64,000 nucleotides of DNA from Echinicola salinicaeni. GTDB taxonomy: Bacteria > Bacteroidota > Bacteroidia > Cytophagales > Cyclobacteriaceae. The notes below the pieces were generated by a model. It was not told the DNA's origin, made no database searches, and worked only from the letters and a program-made list of their open reading frames with translations. Made by a program: the position numbers and the translations under genes. Positions 52,396-61,200 of this stretch are shown one piece after another. The first letter of the stretch is position 1. The number at the start of each line of letters is the position of its first letter. The DNA is taken from contig NZ_JACODZ010000002.1 of NCBI RefSeq assembly GCF_014280965.1, forward strand, positions 124,001-188,000, read 5' to 3'.

Positions 52396-52430
52396 AAAAA
52401 AGCAAGAGATGATCGCTTCTCCTGCTTTTT
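52396..52430. terminator. Bidirectional rho-independent terminator
   Basis: AAAAAGCAAGAGA pairs with TCTCCTGCTTTTT (12 of 13 bp) around an 8-nt loop. A-run on one side and T-run on the other make it usable for both the cytochrome gene and the convergent gene at 52450. Confidence 0.85.
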
Positions 52431-52449
52431 GAGCTTGTTAAATGGTAGT

Positions 52450-52830
52450 TTAATTGGCAGATTTTTTTTCTAGCTTTAGGTTCATTTGTCCTTCTGGTGA
52501 ATTGACCTTACCGATGTACTTAGCTCCTTTTTGTTCTAAGACAGTTTTTACACTATTACCTTCCACCCAAATCTCAAAAGAAAGTTTCCCTTCTTTGATT
52601 TTTACATTGCTGCCCGTGGCCGAATCACCGTCATCAAAAATCACCTTTACCGAAGTCTTATTATCCTTTTCTGTTATTACAATGCTACCTTCATGATATG
52701 GATAAGGGGCTTCATTACATTCATAGGTCCAAGTTCCCAAGTATTTTGAGGCGGGGGAAAGTTCCTTGGCTTCTAAGTGGGTAAATGTTAGAGAAATAAT
52801 GCTCAAAAATAATACTACTAGATTTTTCAT
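52450..52830 (-). CDS. Secreted small beta-rich protein of unknown function
   Basis: A 126-aa protein with signal peptide (VVLFLSIISLTFTHLEA). The body is beta-rich and Lys/Glu-rich: YLGTWTYECNEAPYPYHEGSIVITEKDNKTSVKVIFDDGDSATG, then LSFEIWVEGNSVKTVLEQKGAKYIGKV. The GTW-initiated strand pattern is reminiscent of lipocalin-like periplasmic proteins but I do not recognise the family. It is monocistronic on the minus strand and shares a bidirectional terminator with the convergent cytochrome gene. Confidence is in the gene, not in any function. Confidence 0.72.
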   Translation of the reverse strand: MKNLVVLFLSIISLTFTHLEAKELSPASKYLGTWTYECNEAPYPYHEGSIVITEKDNKTSVKVIFDDGDSATGSNVKIKEGKLSFEIWVEGNSVKTVLEQKGAKYIGKVNSPEGQMNLKLEKKSAN

Positions 52831-53060
52831 AATGTGATAATTTTTTGGTTAAACATGATGAAACAAATGTAGTAGGCTCAGGAATGCAAAATGGATTTAT
52901 GGGGCCTATTGGTCTATTTAGGGATGAACAGCCTGTTTTTCTAAAGAAATAAAATAACTCTAGGGATGAATTATGCCATTTAGGGCTCAATGACATCGCC
53001 TATTAGCCTTAATATTGGGAGTTTTATGCATGAAGATTTATTTTTTATGATTGATCCCTT

Positions 53061-53089
53061 ATACCAATGTTTAGCGGGAATATTGGTAT
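53061..53089. promoter_or_regulatory. Inverted repeat ATACCAAT/ATTGGTAT in the 546-bp intergenic region
   Basis: A perfect 8-bp inverted repeat with a 13-nt centre, between the secreted protein gene and the NPCBM hydrolase gene. Candidate operator; the remaining gap (52831-53060) contains nothing I recognise. Confidence 0.35.
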
Positions 53090-53160
53090 AATGATGAGGA
53101 CTTATATTTAGGGAATCAGCATAGCTCCTTATGGTCAGGGCAAAAATATAACAAGAAAAA

Positions 53161-53197
53161 GAAAACAATTGATTTGTATATTAAATCTATTGTTTTC
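53161..53197. promoter_or_regulatory. Long 37-bp inverted repeat upstream of the NPCBM hydrolase gene
   Basis: GAAAACAATTGATTT and AAATCTATTGTTTTC form a 15-bp inverted repeat with one mismatch and a 7-nt centre, 180 bp before ATG 53377. Length and symmetry suggest a dimeric operator; there is no terminator-like T-run or upstream co-directional gene. Confidence 0.5.
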
Positions 53198-53376
53198 GTT
53201 GTTTTGATTTATTTGGTAAAAGAAAGTGATTAATTAATTTTTTGTTATTTTTCCTTTTGTTATAGTTGATTTACTTGGTCGTGAATGAAGTTCAAGAAAT
53301 TAATTATAAGATAGAGCAAGTCCATATCAAATCCTGTTATGGAAATTTATATCTATATAAATTCAGTAATATCAAA

Positions 53377-56172
53377 ATGAAGGACAAAGTGAAGTATAAA
53401 TTATCGCTATCAGTAATGTTACTGTTTCTGGCCGCGTTTTGGAGCAGGGCACAGACGGTTACAGAATTGCAGGAATTAGAGATTTCAGCAGGGCAGCAGA
53501 CCTATGCTGCACCAGCGAAAAACAAGTCAGTTACTGGGGAAGAATTGTCTGTTGGGGGAGAGAAGTTTTCCAAAGGCATAGGAGTGCATTCCCATTCGGT
53601 AATAAAAATCAAAATGAATAAAGGAAGTCATTTTTCCGCAAAGGTGGGGGTAAATGACTCATATATCGATTATTCGGCTGAAACAGTGAAAGCCATTCCT
53701 TTAACAGATGGAAAGCGCATCTTTTATAATGTTACGGATACTAAAAAGCAGTTTGTAGGAGTGGAAGGTGAGGATGGAACGGTTGACCGGGGAACTGTGG
53801 TTTTTAAGCTCCTGCACAATGGTAAGGAGGTTTATAATAGTGGTATCATGAGGCGTGGGGATGCTGCCAAGGAGGTAGATCTGGATGTGAAGGGAGGTCT
53901 GCTTGAAATGGTCGTAGAAAATGCTGGAGATGGAGAAAGCGGTGACCATGCTGTTTGGATCAACCCTGCTATTGAATATTTTGAAATTGCCCCCAATATT
54001 GCCCCAGGGGATTTTTCTGGAGAAAAAGTGGAGCAGTCTAGTGAGGTCAAAGATCATTTGATGAAGCGGTTAGCTGGATTTCCAGAGATAGACATGCCTT
54101 TATCCCAGCCTGAATATGACTGGTTGGTGGATAATTCCAAAGCCAATGCCGCTGTTTACAGAGATGATGACGATAATATTGTGCTGAGCAATGGACTGAT
54201 CGCAAGGGTGTTTAAGCTGAGTCCGAATTTGGCAACGATTGATTATATCAACCAAATGACTGGCGAAAGCTTATTGAGGGCGGTATCTAATGAAGGTGTT
54301 TTGACCATAGATGGCAAGACTTATGAGATCGGTGGCTTAAGTAAACAAAGAGAATATGGCTACACCCTGATGAAATGGGTAGAGGAGCTTAATGCTACCA
54401 GTAATTCTTTTCAGATTCAGGATTTTGAGGTGAAGGACCTTACTGACCGTCTTGAATGGAAGCAGGTACGCTGGGCCATGAACAAGGAAATGCCCACTGG
54501 TAAGGAATTGGTATTTACCCTTAGCAAAGATGATGTTTTGGTAAAAGTGCATTATGCGCTTTATGATGGAATCCCAACACTTTCAAAATGGATAGAGGTC
54601 ATCAATAATGGAGACCTTATGGTGCAGCTGAACAGCTTTAAGTTGGAGCAATTGGCCATGGTGGAGGGAGAGAATTTGGTGGATATTCCAGAACATTGGG
54701 TGAAGCCAAATATTCATATTGAAACGGATTATGCTTTTGGTGCCATGCAGCAAAAAACTTCTGATAAAACGACTTATTGGGAGAAAGATCCAAGATACAC
54801 TTCACAGACCAATTACCCCATGAGTGTTCCTTGCTTGCTAGAAGTGAAGCCACCGTTGGGCCCTGATACTGGAATTTCAGCGGGGGCTTCATTGACTACT
54901 TTTAGGGTATGGGAAACACCTATGGATACCCGAGAACAGGAAAGACAAGGCTTGTTCAAAAGGAAAATGTACCGAACTATTTCTCCCTGGACTACTGAAA
55001 ATCCGATATTTCTACATTTGACATCCACCGATCCACAAGTGGTGAAAACAGCTGTTGATCAATGTGCTGAGGTGGGCTATGAGATGATCATCCTGAGTTT
55101 TGGTAGCGGAATGAATATGGAGGATGAATCAGCAGAAAATTATGCGAAATTCAGAGCGTTGAGAGAATATGCCAATTCCAAAGGCATTGAATTGGGCGGT
55201 TATTCTTTGCTTTCAAGCCGCTGGATCAGTGAAGAAGTGGATGTGATAAACCCAAAAACAGGCAAGCGTGGTGGTATGATTTTCGGTTCTTCTCCTTGCT
55301 TGAGCAGCGAATGGGGTTATGATTATTTTAGAAAGATCAAAAAGTTCTTTGACGAAACAGGTATGCAGGTATTTGAGAACGATGGATCTTACCCTGGAAA
55401 TGTCTGTGCGTCCACTAGTCATGCCCATCATAATGGACTGGGGGACTCTCAGTGGAAACAATATGCTCAAATACAGGACCTTTATAAATGGATGCGTGCA
55501 GAAGGAATATATATGAATGTACCGGATTTTTATGTCAATTCGGGTACCAATAAAACAGGCATAGGTTACAGGGAAGTCAACTGGTCACTTCCTAGGGAAA
55601 GGCACCTTATGCATGGCCGATTGAATATTTATGATGGACTTTGGGACCGTATCCCAAGTATGTGCTGGACTTTTGTGCCGCTTACCCAATACCATGGAGG
55701 TGGGGCTGCCGCTACTTTGGAGCCTCTAAAAGACCATTTAAAGGACTATGAGAATCATATGATGCAAAACTATGGATCAGGAGTTCAGGCTTGCTACAGA
55801 GGTCCAAGGCTATATGATTCGCCTGCAACAAAAACTTTGGTGAAGGAGGTCATCAGTTGGTACAAGCAATACCGTGAAATACTGAACAGTGATTTGATTC
55901 ACCTGCGCCGACCCTCAGGAAAAGATTGGGATGGGTTTATGCATGCCAATCCAGCCTTGAAAGAAAAGGGATTGGCCATGTTTTTTAACCCCACTGGAGA
56001 AGATATAAAACGAAAAATCAAATTGCCACTTTACTATACCGGTTTAAGTGAGACTGCCAGGGTAAGGGTAAAAGAAGGAGAACCAATGGATTATAAACTG
56101 GCTCGTGACTATTCTATCGAGGTAGAAGTTGATATCCCTGCTAATTCATATACTTGGCTGGTAATCGAGTGA
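53377..56172 (+). CDS. NPCBM-domain putative glycoside hydrolase (alpha-galactosidase-like, clan D-like barrel)
   Basis: A 931-aa secreted protein: signal peptide (YKLSLSVMLLFLAAFWSRAQ), an NPCBM/NEW2-like carbohydrate-binding domain (about 25-200; KNKSVTGEELSVGGEKFSKGIGVHSHSVIKI), a beta-sandwich (about 240-550), a TIM-barrel-like part (about 560-850) and a C-terminal beta domain. Barrel segments include AEVGYEMIILSFGSG, GIELGGYSLLSSR and MQVFENDGSYPGN, the Asp of which is in the place of the clan GH-D nucleophile. NPCBM stands for novel putative carbohydrate-binding module and is often joined to alpha-galactosidases. I cannot assign the exact family. The start is ATG 53377: the earlier TTG at 53266 adds 37 residues ahead of a normal signal peptide. 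It is monocistronic. Confidence 0.78.
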   Translation: MKDKVKYKLSLSVMLLFLAAFWSRAQTVTELQELEISAGQQTYAAPAKNKSVTGEELSVGGEKFSKGIGVHSHSVIKIKMNKGSHFSAKVGVNDSYIDYSAETVKAIPLTDGKRIFYNVTDTKKQFVGVEGEDGTVDRGTVVFKLLHNGKEVYNSGIMRRGDAAKEVDLDVKGGLLEMVVENAGDGESGDHAVWINPAIEYFEIAPNIAPGDFSGEKVEQSSEVKDHLMKRLAGFPEIDMPLSQPEYDWLVDNSKANAAVYRDDDDNIVLSNGLIARVFKLSPNLATIDYINQMTGESLLRAVSNEGVLTIDGKTYEIGGLSKQREYGYTLMKWVEELNATSNSFQIQDFEVKDLTDRLEWKQVRWAMNKEMPTGKELVFTLSKDDVLVKVHYALYDGIPTLSKWIEVINNGDLMVQLNSFKLEQLAMVEGENLVDIPEHWVKPNIHIETDYAFGAMQQKTSDKTTYWEKDPRYTSQTNYPMSVPCLLEVKPPLGPDTGISAGASLTTFRVWETPMDTREQERQGLFKRKMYRTISPWTTENPIFLHLTSTDPQVVKTAVDQCAEVGYEMIILSFGSGMNMEDESAENYAKFRALREYANSKGIELGGYSLLSSRWISEEVDVINPKTGKRGGMIFGSSPCLSSEWGYDYFRKIKKFFDETGMQVFENDGSYPGNVCASTSHAHHNGLGDSQWKQYAQIQDLYKWMRAEGIYMNVPDFYVNSGTNKTGIGYREVNWSLPRERHLMHGRLNIYDGLWDRIPSMCWTFVPLTQYHGGGAAATLEPLKDHLKDYENHMMQNYGSGVQACYRGPRLYDSPATKTLVKEVISWYKQYREILNSDLIHLRRPSGKDWDGFMHANPALKEKGLAMFFNPTGEDIKRKIKLPLYYTGLSETARVRVKEGEPMDYKLARDYSIEVEVDIPANSYTWLVIE

Positions 56173-56324
56173 AAAAATGAAAAAGTAATCTATCTGTTGC
56201 CCCAGGTTTTTAACATGGCTTTTCTGTTGTGACAATATTCAGAATGCTTGTAAGACAAATTTGTACTATTAATAAGAAACATTAATGAATAAACTATTGA
56301 GATAACAGATAATGGGGGATATTT

Positions 56325-56509
56325 CAAAAACGAGGCTTTCTCAAAAACAGATAATGCGCCATCAAGGATGAAGTGAAATCAATTCATCTATTTGAGGAGA
56401 GACTGCTTCTTAAAAAGAATACAGGCAGACCCTTTCTGATGTTCATCGGACCTGCCTTCTGAAGACAGGATTGCATTGATCTAGCACAAATGAGACCGCC
56501 TCGTTTTTG
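56325..56509. ncRNA. Candidate 185-nt rod-shaped structured RNA (6S-like) or miniature inverted-repeat element
   Basis: Outer stem: CAAAAACGAGGC (56325-56336) pairs perfectly with GCCTCGTTTTTG (56498-56509), then CTCA/TGAG across a 3+3 loop. A second stem AGATAATGC (56349-56357) pairs with GCATTGATCT (56473-56482) with one bulge. Further inside are CTGCTTC/GAAGACAG and a long terminal hairpin (CAGGCAG/CTGCCT, TCTGATG/CATCGGA), with a side hairpin GATGAA/TTCATC in a large bulge on the 5' strand. The plus-strand 3' side ends in T-rich TTTTTGTTTTG. It fills most of the gap between convergent genes at 56173-56532. Size and shape fit 6S RNA, but a mobile miniature element is an alternative. Strand is not determined. 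Confidence 0.45.
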
Positions 56510-56532
56510 TTTTGTTCGAATGGAAAAACTTT

Positions 56533-56901
56533 TTATTTAACGGATAAAATCTTTAACCTTCTAATGCCAGCGGGCATTTGCCATGTAACGATTTTGCCTT
56601 TTTTAAATCCAATTAAGGCGACTGCTAATGGGGCTAAAATGGATATTTTTCCTTCCTTGAGGTCGGCTTGATGCGGAAGGACAATTTTTGCCTTTATGAC
56701 CTGAGTATTGTCCAAATCCTTTACTTCAATTTCTGAACCTATTTTTACCGTGTTTTTGGGGACTTCACTGTCTTCAACAATCTTACAATTGGCCAGTTCC
56801 TCCTGTAATTGTCTAAGGTCAATTTGTAAACCATTGGTGTTTCCAGAAATGATGATGTTTTTAATGGTTTGATAATCAGTTTTTTTTAAGATCGGTTTCA
56901 T
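56533..56901 (-). CDS. GreA/GreB-family C-terminal domain protein (Rnk-like)
   Basis: A 122-aa protein with a short N-terminal coiled-coil part (IIISGNTNGLQIDLRQLQEELANCKIVEDSEVPKNTVKIGS) and an FKBP-like C-terminal domain (VKDLDNTQVIKAKIVLPHQADLKEGKISILAPLAVALIGFKKGKIVTWQMPAGIRRLKIL). This is the layout of Rnk, a relative of transcript-cleavage factors GreA/GreB that binds RNA polymerase but lacks the long coiled coil. The short N-terminus makes cleavage stimulation unlikely. The start is ATG 56901 (MKPILKKTDY); the longer frame would include the upstream leader. The adjacent 185-nt structured element lies 24 bp downstream of its stop. Confidence 0.85.
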   Translation of the reverse strand: MKPILKKTDYQTIKNIIISGNTNGLQIDLRQLQEELANCKIVEDSEVPKNTVKIGSEIEVKDLDNTQVIKAKIVLPHQADLKEGKISILAPLAVALIGFKKGKIVTWQMPAGIRRLKILSVK

Positions 56902-56998
56902 GATGTTGATGTTGTTTTTAAAACATATGTTTTCAGGGCACATTGGATAATGGCCGTTCACCTGAGTAATCAGGTTCTACCTTTTTTTAAAAGGGAAA

Positions 56999-57025
56999 GC
57001 TCTCCACTATCTACTCGTGGAGAGC
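56999..57025. terminator. Hairpin GCTCTCCAC/GTGGAGAGC between small minus-strand genes
   Basis: A perfect 9-bp GC-rich stem with a 9-nt loop. Read on the minus strand it is followed by CTTTCCCTTTT, so it may terminate the transcript carrying the 55-aa ORF at 57166-57333. On the plus strand no T-run follows. Confidence 0.5.
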
Positions 57026-57165
57026 AAAGTGATAAAGGCTTTGTTACATGAAAACATGAGAATAACATCTCTTCCCGTATTGCAGGAAATCACTTCATAC
57101 TGGATAATATGTTCATTTGAATGCAAGATGTTGATGAATTATGTTAAGAAAAATAAAGGCTAATA

Positions 57166-57333
57166 TTAACTATTGGGATGGCTATCCTGATTCTTTTTAG
57201 TAGTAGTTGGAAGCCCATCAAAAAGGTATTGGGGATCAATATCAGGGTCCAGTAAATAACATACAGGAGAAGCCATAGGCTTTAATTTAACCTTGCTTTT
57301 ATCTGCGTTATTATGTGGTTTGAATGCTTTCAT
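57166..57333 (-). CDS. 55-aa small protein of unknown function
   Basis: An ATG-TAA frame of 55 residues on the minus strand with natural-looking composition: MKAFKPHNNADKSKVKLKP, then SPVCYLLDPDIDPQYLFDGLP and a polar tail TTTKKNQDSHPNS. It is hydrophilic, has no signal peptide, and one cysteine. It starts 54 bp after the LytTR regulator's stop on the same strand and is followed by a hairpin at 56999-57025, which together suggest a real transcribed gene. I do not recognise a family. Confidence 0.5.
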   Translation of the reverse strand: MKAFKPHNNADKSKVKLKPMASPVCYLLDPDIDPQYLFDGLPTTTKKNQDSHPNS

Positions 57334-57387
57334 CCCTATATTGTTACTGGATTATTATAGGGTTTAACGTAAATTTTAATTTACGGT

Positions 57388-58200
57388 TTAAAAATTTTTG
57401 AAATCAGGTAAGTACTTCCTTGATATCGGAATGATGGACTCTGTACCCTCAAGAAAAAGTAGGCTTTTTCCATTTGCTTTTTTTGCCATTTTTATTTGTT
57501 GAATATTTACAAGGTAGGATCTGTGGCAACGTTTAATGCCAAATGGACTGAGTTGCTCTTCCACGGACTTTAAGGTATTTCTGAGCATTTCTTTTTTCAA
57601 GATCCTGCCATCTAAATAATGTATAGTCACATAGTTGTCCGCAGATTCAAGGTATATGACGTACTGGGGCTTAATAGATAATTTGTTTTGCCCATATTCA
57701 TCTTTTAGCTGAATGATTTCAGCTTTGGGAGCTTCCACAGTTTGGATTTTTTGCTGTTGTTTTATGATCAAGATCACAGCTATGGCCAGTAAATAGGGAA
57801 TCAATAAGCCCAAAAAAGTATATTTAATACTTTGGAGGTATTCTATTCCAAAACTATTGTAATGGTTTCCATAGATCAGAAAAAACACTAGGCTCAACAA
57901 TAGAATTTCCAACAGAAACCATATTCCAAAGATTCCTAGGGTCCACTGGTTTTTTAGGCTAAGGGGGCGCAGGATAAATTGGGAAATGACCAAGAACAAG
58001 CCTCCAATAATGCCAAAGGCAGACAAGCGGAAAAATTGACTCATCCCGTTGTCATTTGCCCAATGGTTGATATTGAAGGGGGTGTAAATATTGATGAACA
58101 AAATGGAGAAGACGGCACAAAAGCCTATTAAAAGCCATCTTTCCCAAGGTTTTTCTAATATTGGAAAAGTTTGGAAGAACCTTTTCTTAAAATCTATCAT
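57388..58200 (-). CDS. Membrane-bound LytTR-family transcriptional regulator
   Basis: A 270-aa one-component regulator with four predicted membrane helices in the N-terminal half (WLLIGFCAVFSILFINIY; LSAFGIIGGLFLVISQFIL; LGIFGIWFLLEILLLSLVFFLIY; FLGLLIPYLLAIAVILII). A C-terminal LytTR DNA-binding domain covers about 168-270 (QYVIYLESADNYVTIHYLDGRILKKEMLRNTLKSVEEQLSPFGIKRCHRSYLVNIQQI). LytTR domains bind paired direct repeats. The topology puts the DNA-binding part in the cytoplasm near the membrane. It lies 64 bp downstream of the second hybrid sensor, on the same strand, so it may be co-regulated with PUL 3. ATG 58200 is chosen over TTG 58218. Confidence 0.9.
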   Translation of the reverse strand: MIDFKKRFFQTFPILEKPWERWLLIGFCAVFSILFINIYTPFNINHWANDNGMSQFFRLSAFGIIGGLFLVISQFILRPLSLKNQWTLGIFGIWFLLEILLLSLVFFLIYGNHYNSFGIEYLQSIKYTFLGLLIPYLLAIAVILIIKQQQKIQTVEAPKAEIIQLKDEYGQNKLSIKPQYVIYLESADNYVTIHYLDGRILKKEMLRNTLKSVEEQLSPFGIKRCHRSYLVNIQQIKMAKKANGKSLLFLEGTESIIPISRKYLPDFKNF

Positions 58201-58264
58201 AATTAACTGTATGCCCAAAAATATGAGATAGTCTTGCTATTTTAAAGGATTATTGGAAATTAAC

Positions 58265-61200
58265 CTATTGGGATTTTGTTTTTTCATTTTGGCTAAGGTA
58301 TTCACTTGGGGTACAGTCAAATTGTTTTTTAAAAGCAAGTCTAAAGTTTTTGACGGTTCCAAAGCCAAGTTCATAGGCTACCTCAGAAATATTCAATCCA
58401 CTGTTTACAAGTAAGTCTTTGGCTTTGTTCAATCTATAGGATTGTAAATAGGAATGTGGGGTGTTTCCGGTAATTCCTTTGATTTTACGGAAAAGCTGAC
58501 TTCTGCTCAATGCCATAGATGCAGCCAAACAGTTGATGTCATATTCTGGATTGGTATAATTGTCCGCAATGAACTGATTGACAGCTTGGAGAAAGTCTTT
58601 GTCCATTTCTGTCAAATTCAGTTTTTCAGGTTCTTTAGACGAGGATTGGTTATAAATGTCTTTTAATTTTTTTCGTATGGAAATGGTATTCTGCACTTTG
58701 GTTTGCAAAATGTCAGGACTGAAAGGCTTGGTCATATAGTCGTCGGCTCCAGTTAATAGACCTGCTTGAATATCCGCTTCTTCCGCTTTGGCAGTCAAAA
58801 GTATCACAGGTATATGGGAGGTCATGAAATTCCCTTTCAGCATTTTCACTAGTGAATGTCCGTCCAGGTTGGGCATCATTACATCACTGATGATAAGGTC
58901 TGGCTGCCACTTTTCTGCCATTTCTTTACCTTCTATTCCATCATTTGCCAATTGTGTTTGGTAGCTTTCCTTGAAACAGTCCCAAATAAAACTTTGCATC
59001 TGTGGATCATCTTCAATGATGAGCACCTTGTCTGTATGGCGGACTTTAGGGATATTGTTGGTTTCTTTATCCTGCAAAATCAACAGGCTGCTGTTTTTGT
59101 GCTCTGGTCTGTTTTTTTCGCCTTTCTTAATATTATCGGGTAAAAATACTGAGAAGATACTGCCCTCACCTATTTTGCTTTTTACTTCAATCCTGCCTCC
59201 CTGCAATTGTACGTAGGCTTTGGAAAGGGGCAGGCCAATACCTGTCCCTGGTAAACTATGGGAGCTTTGGTAGAAAGATTCGAAAATATGCTCAAGTTCA
59301 TTGTTTGGAATTCCTATTCCGTTATCCTTGACGTAAATTTCAATATCTGCACCACTTGTCCTGAGTCCTAGAATTATCTCTCCTCCTTTTTTACTAAACT
59401 TAAAGGCATTAGAAAGTAAATTGTATAGGATGATATCCAATTTGTTTTGGTCCAACTCAATGGATTTATTAGAGAATTCAAATTCAGTCTTTAACTTGAT
59501 TTGCTGCTGTTCAGCGAGAAAGCAAAAATTTTCTAAACAATTATTTAGGAAGGATACCAGTTCGATTTTGCTGGTGGAGATAGTGACTTCTCCTTCTTCT
59601 GCTTTTCGGAAATCCATTAATTGATTGATCAGTACTTCTAACCGTTTGGCATTTGACTGTATTAGTTTTACATGTTTGTTGCTCTTTTCATTCAATTGTT
59701 GTTTTAGTAGGGATTTGGCAGGACCAATGATCAGGGTTAAAGGAGTCCTGAATTCATGGGAAATATTAGTGAAGAAGTTGATCTTTAATTTTGAAAGAGC
59801 CTCTTGCTGCTGCTTCTCAATCCTTTCCATTTTCAAGGCATTCAATAATCGCATTCTGTGTAATGATGCCCTGCTGATTCCATAGATGGCTCCAATAATC
59901 AACAATAAATAAAGAGAATAGGCCCACCATGTTTTCCACCAAGGGGGCAAAATGGTAATTGATATTGTTTTGGGAATATCATTCCAAAGACCATCATTAT
60001 TGGCGGCCTTGACTTTGAAAACATATTCTCCAGGGTCAATATTGGTATAAATAGCTTTTCGTTCGTTACCGATATTAATCCAGCTCTTGTCAAAGCCTTC
60101 TAAAATATAAGCATATTGATTCTTCTCTGGGGAAGTGTAGCTTAAGGCGATAAACTCTATGGTGAAATCCGATTGGTTATAATTTAGGGTAATATGGTTG
60201 GTATGGGATAAAGCTGAATCCAGAATGCCCGTTTTATCATCTTTATTGATTGGAAAGTTGGCAATATATAATTGAGAAAGGTAAACCCTAGGAGGAATTT
60301 TATTCTTTTTGATATTGTCAGGGTGAAAGGAAGTTACTCCATTGACACTTCCGAAATATAACTTTCCTGATGGATCTTTCAGGATGGCATTTTCGTTAAA
60401 TTCTATACCTTGAATGCCATCCTGGTAACCATAATTGGTAAAGGAATTGGTTTCCGGTTCAAAATGGGAAATGCCCCTGTTGGTGGATACCCATAGCTCG
60501 TGGTGATCATCAAGTATGATACCTTTTATGGTATTACTGGGTAGTCCGTGGGATACATTATAGGAAGTGAATTTTCTTGTATTGACATCAAGGTAATTTA
60601 GGGATTTGTCTGTAGCCACCCATAGATTCCCCAAACTGTCTTTGCATAGGGAATAAACCAATGTCCCCTGCAGGCTTTCTGGATTATCTGGATTGTTTTG
60701 GAAGTTCTTAAACTCACCGCTCCTTTTGTCCAAAATGCCCAGTCCGCCAAAAGTTCCTATCCAAAGGTGGTTTGGATCCTTTTCCAATATGGTGGTTACG
60801 TGATTATGGGGCAGTGAGCGCTCATTACCGGGGAGATGCTTGTAGTTGGTGGAAAAATTGAAGTCTTTATCTACCTGAATCAAGCCTTGGTTCCTGGTGC
60901 CAAGCCATAATGATCCATCCTTTTCTTCATAAAAGGCCTTTACATAAGTGGCTCCATACATCCAGTTATCCTTTAGATAATGCTCAAAGTTTTTTTCTCC
61001 TTGCTTGAGCCTGCCTAGACCATAAAGGTAATATCCTAGCCAAAGGTTTCCATTGCTGTCTTCCATGAGCCCATTGATGACGTCATCAGCGGGACTTTGC
61101 TTTGAAGGGGAGGGAGGAGGGAAATATTTGAACTGCTTTGATCCCAAATGGTAATAATTGAGTCCCCCATGGTCCAGACCTAGCCATATTCCTCTGTTTT

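Noticed and set aside
56325-56509. Reading the inverted-repeat ends at 56325-56509 as insertion sequence termini
   Set aside because: No transposase frame and no target duplication seen at the flanks; kept only as an alternative explanation in the structured RNA entry.
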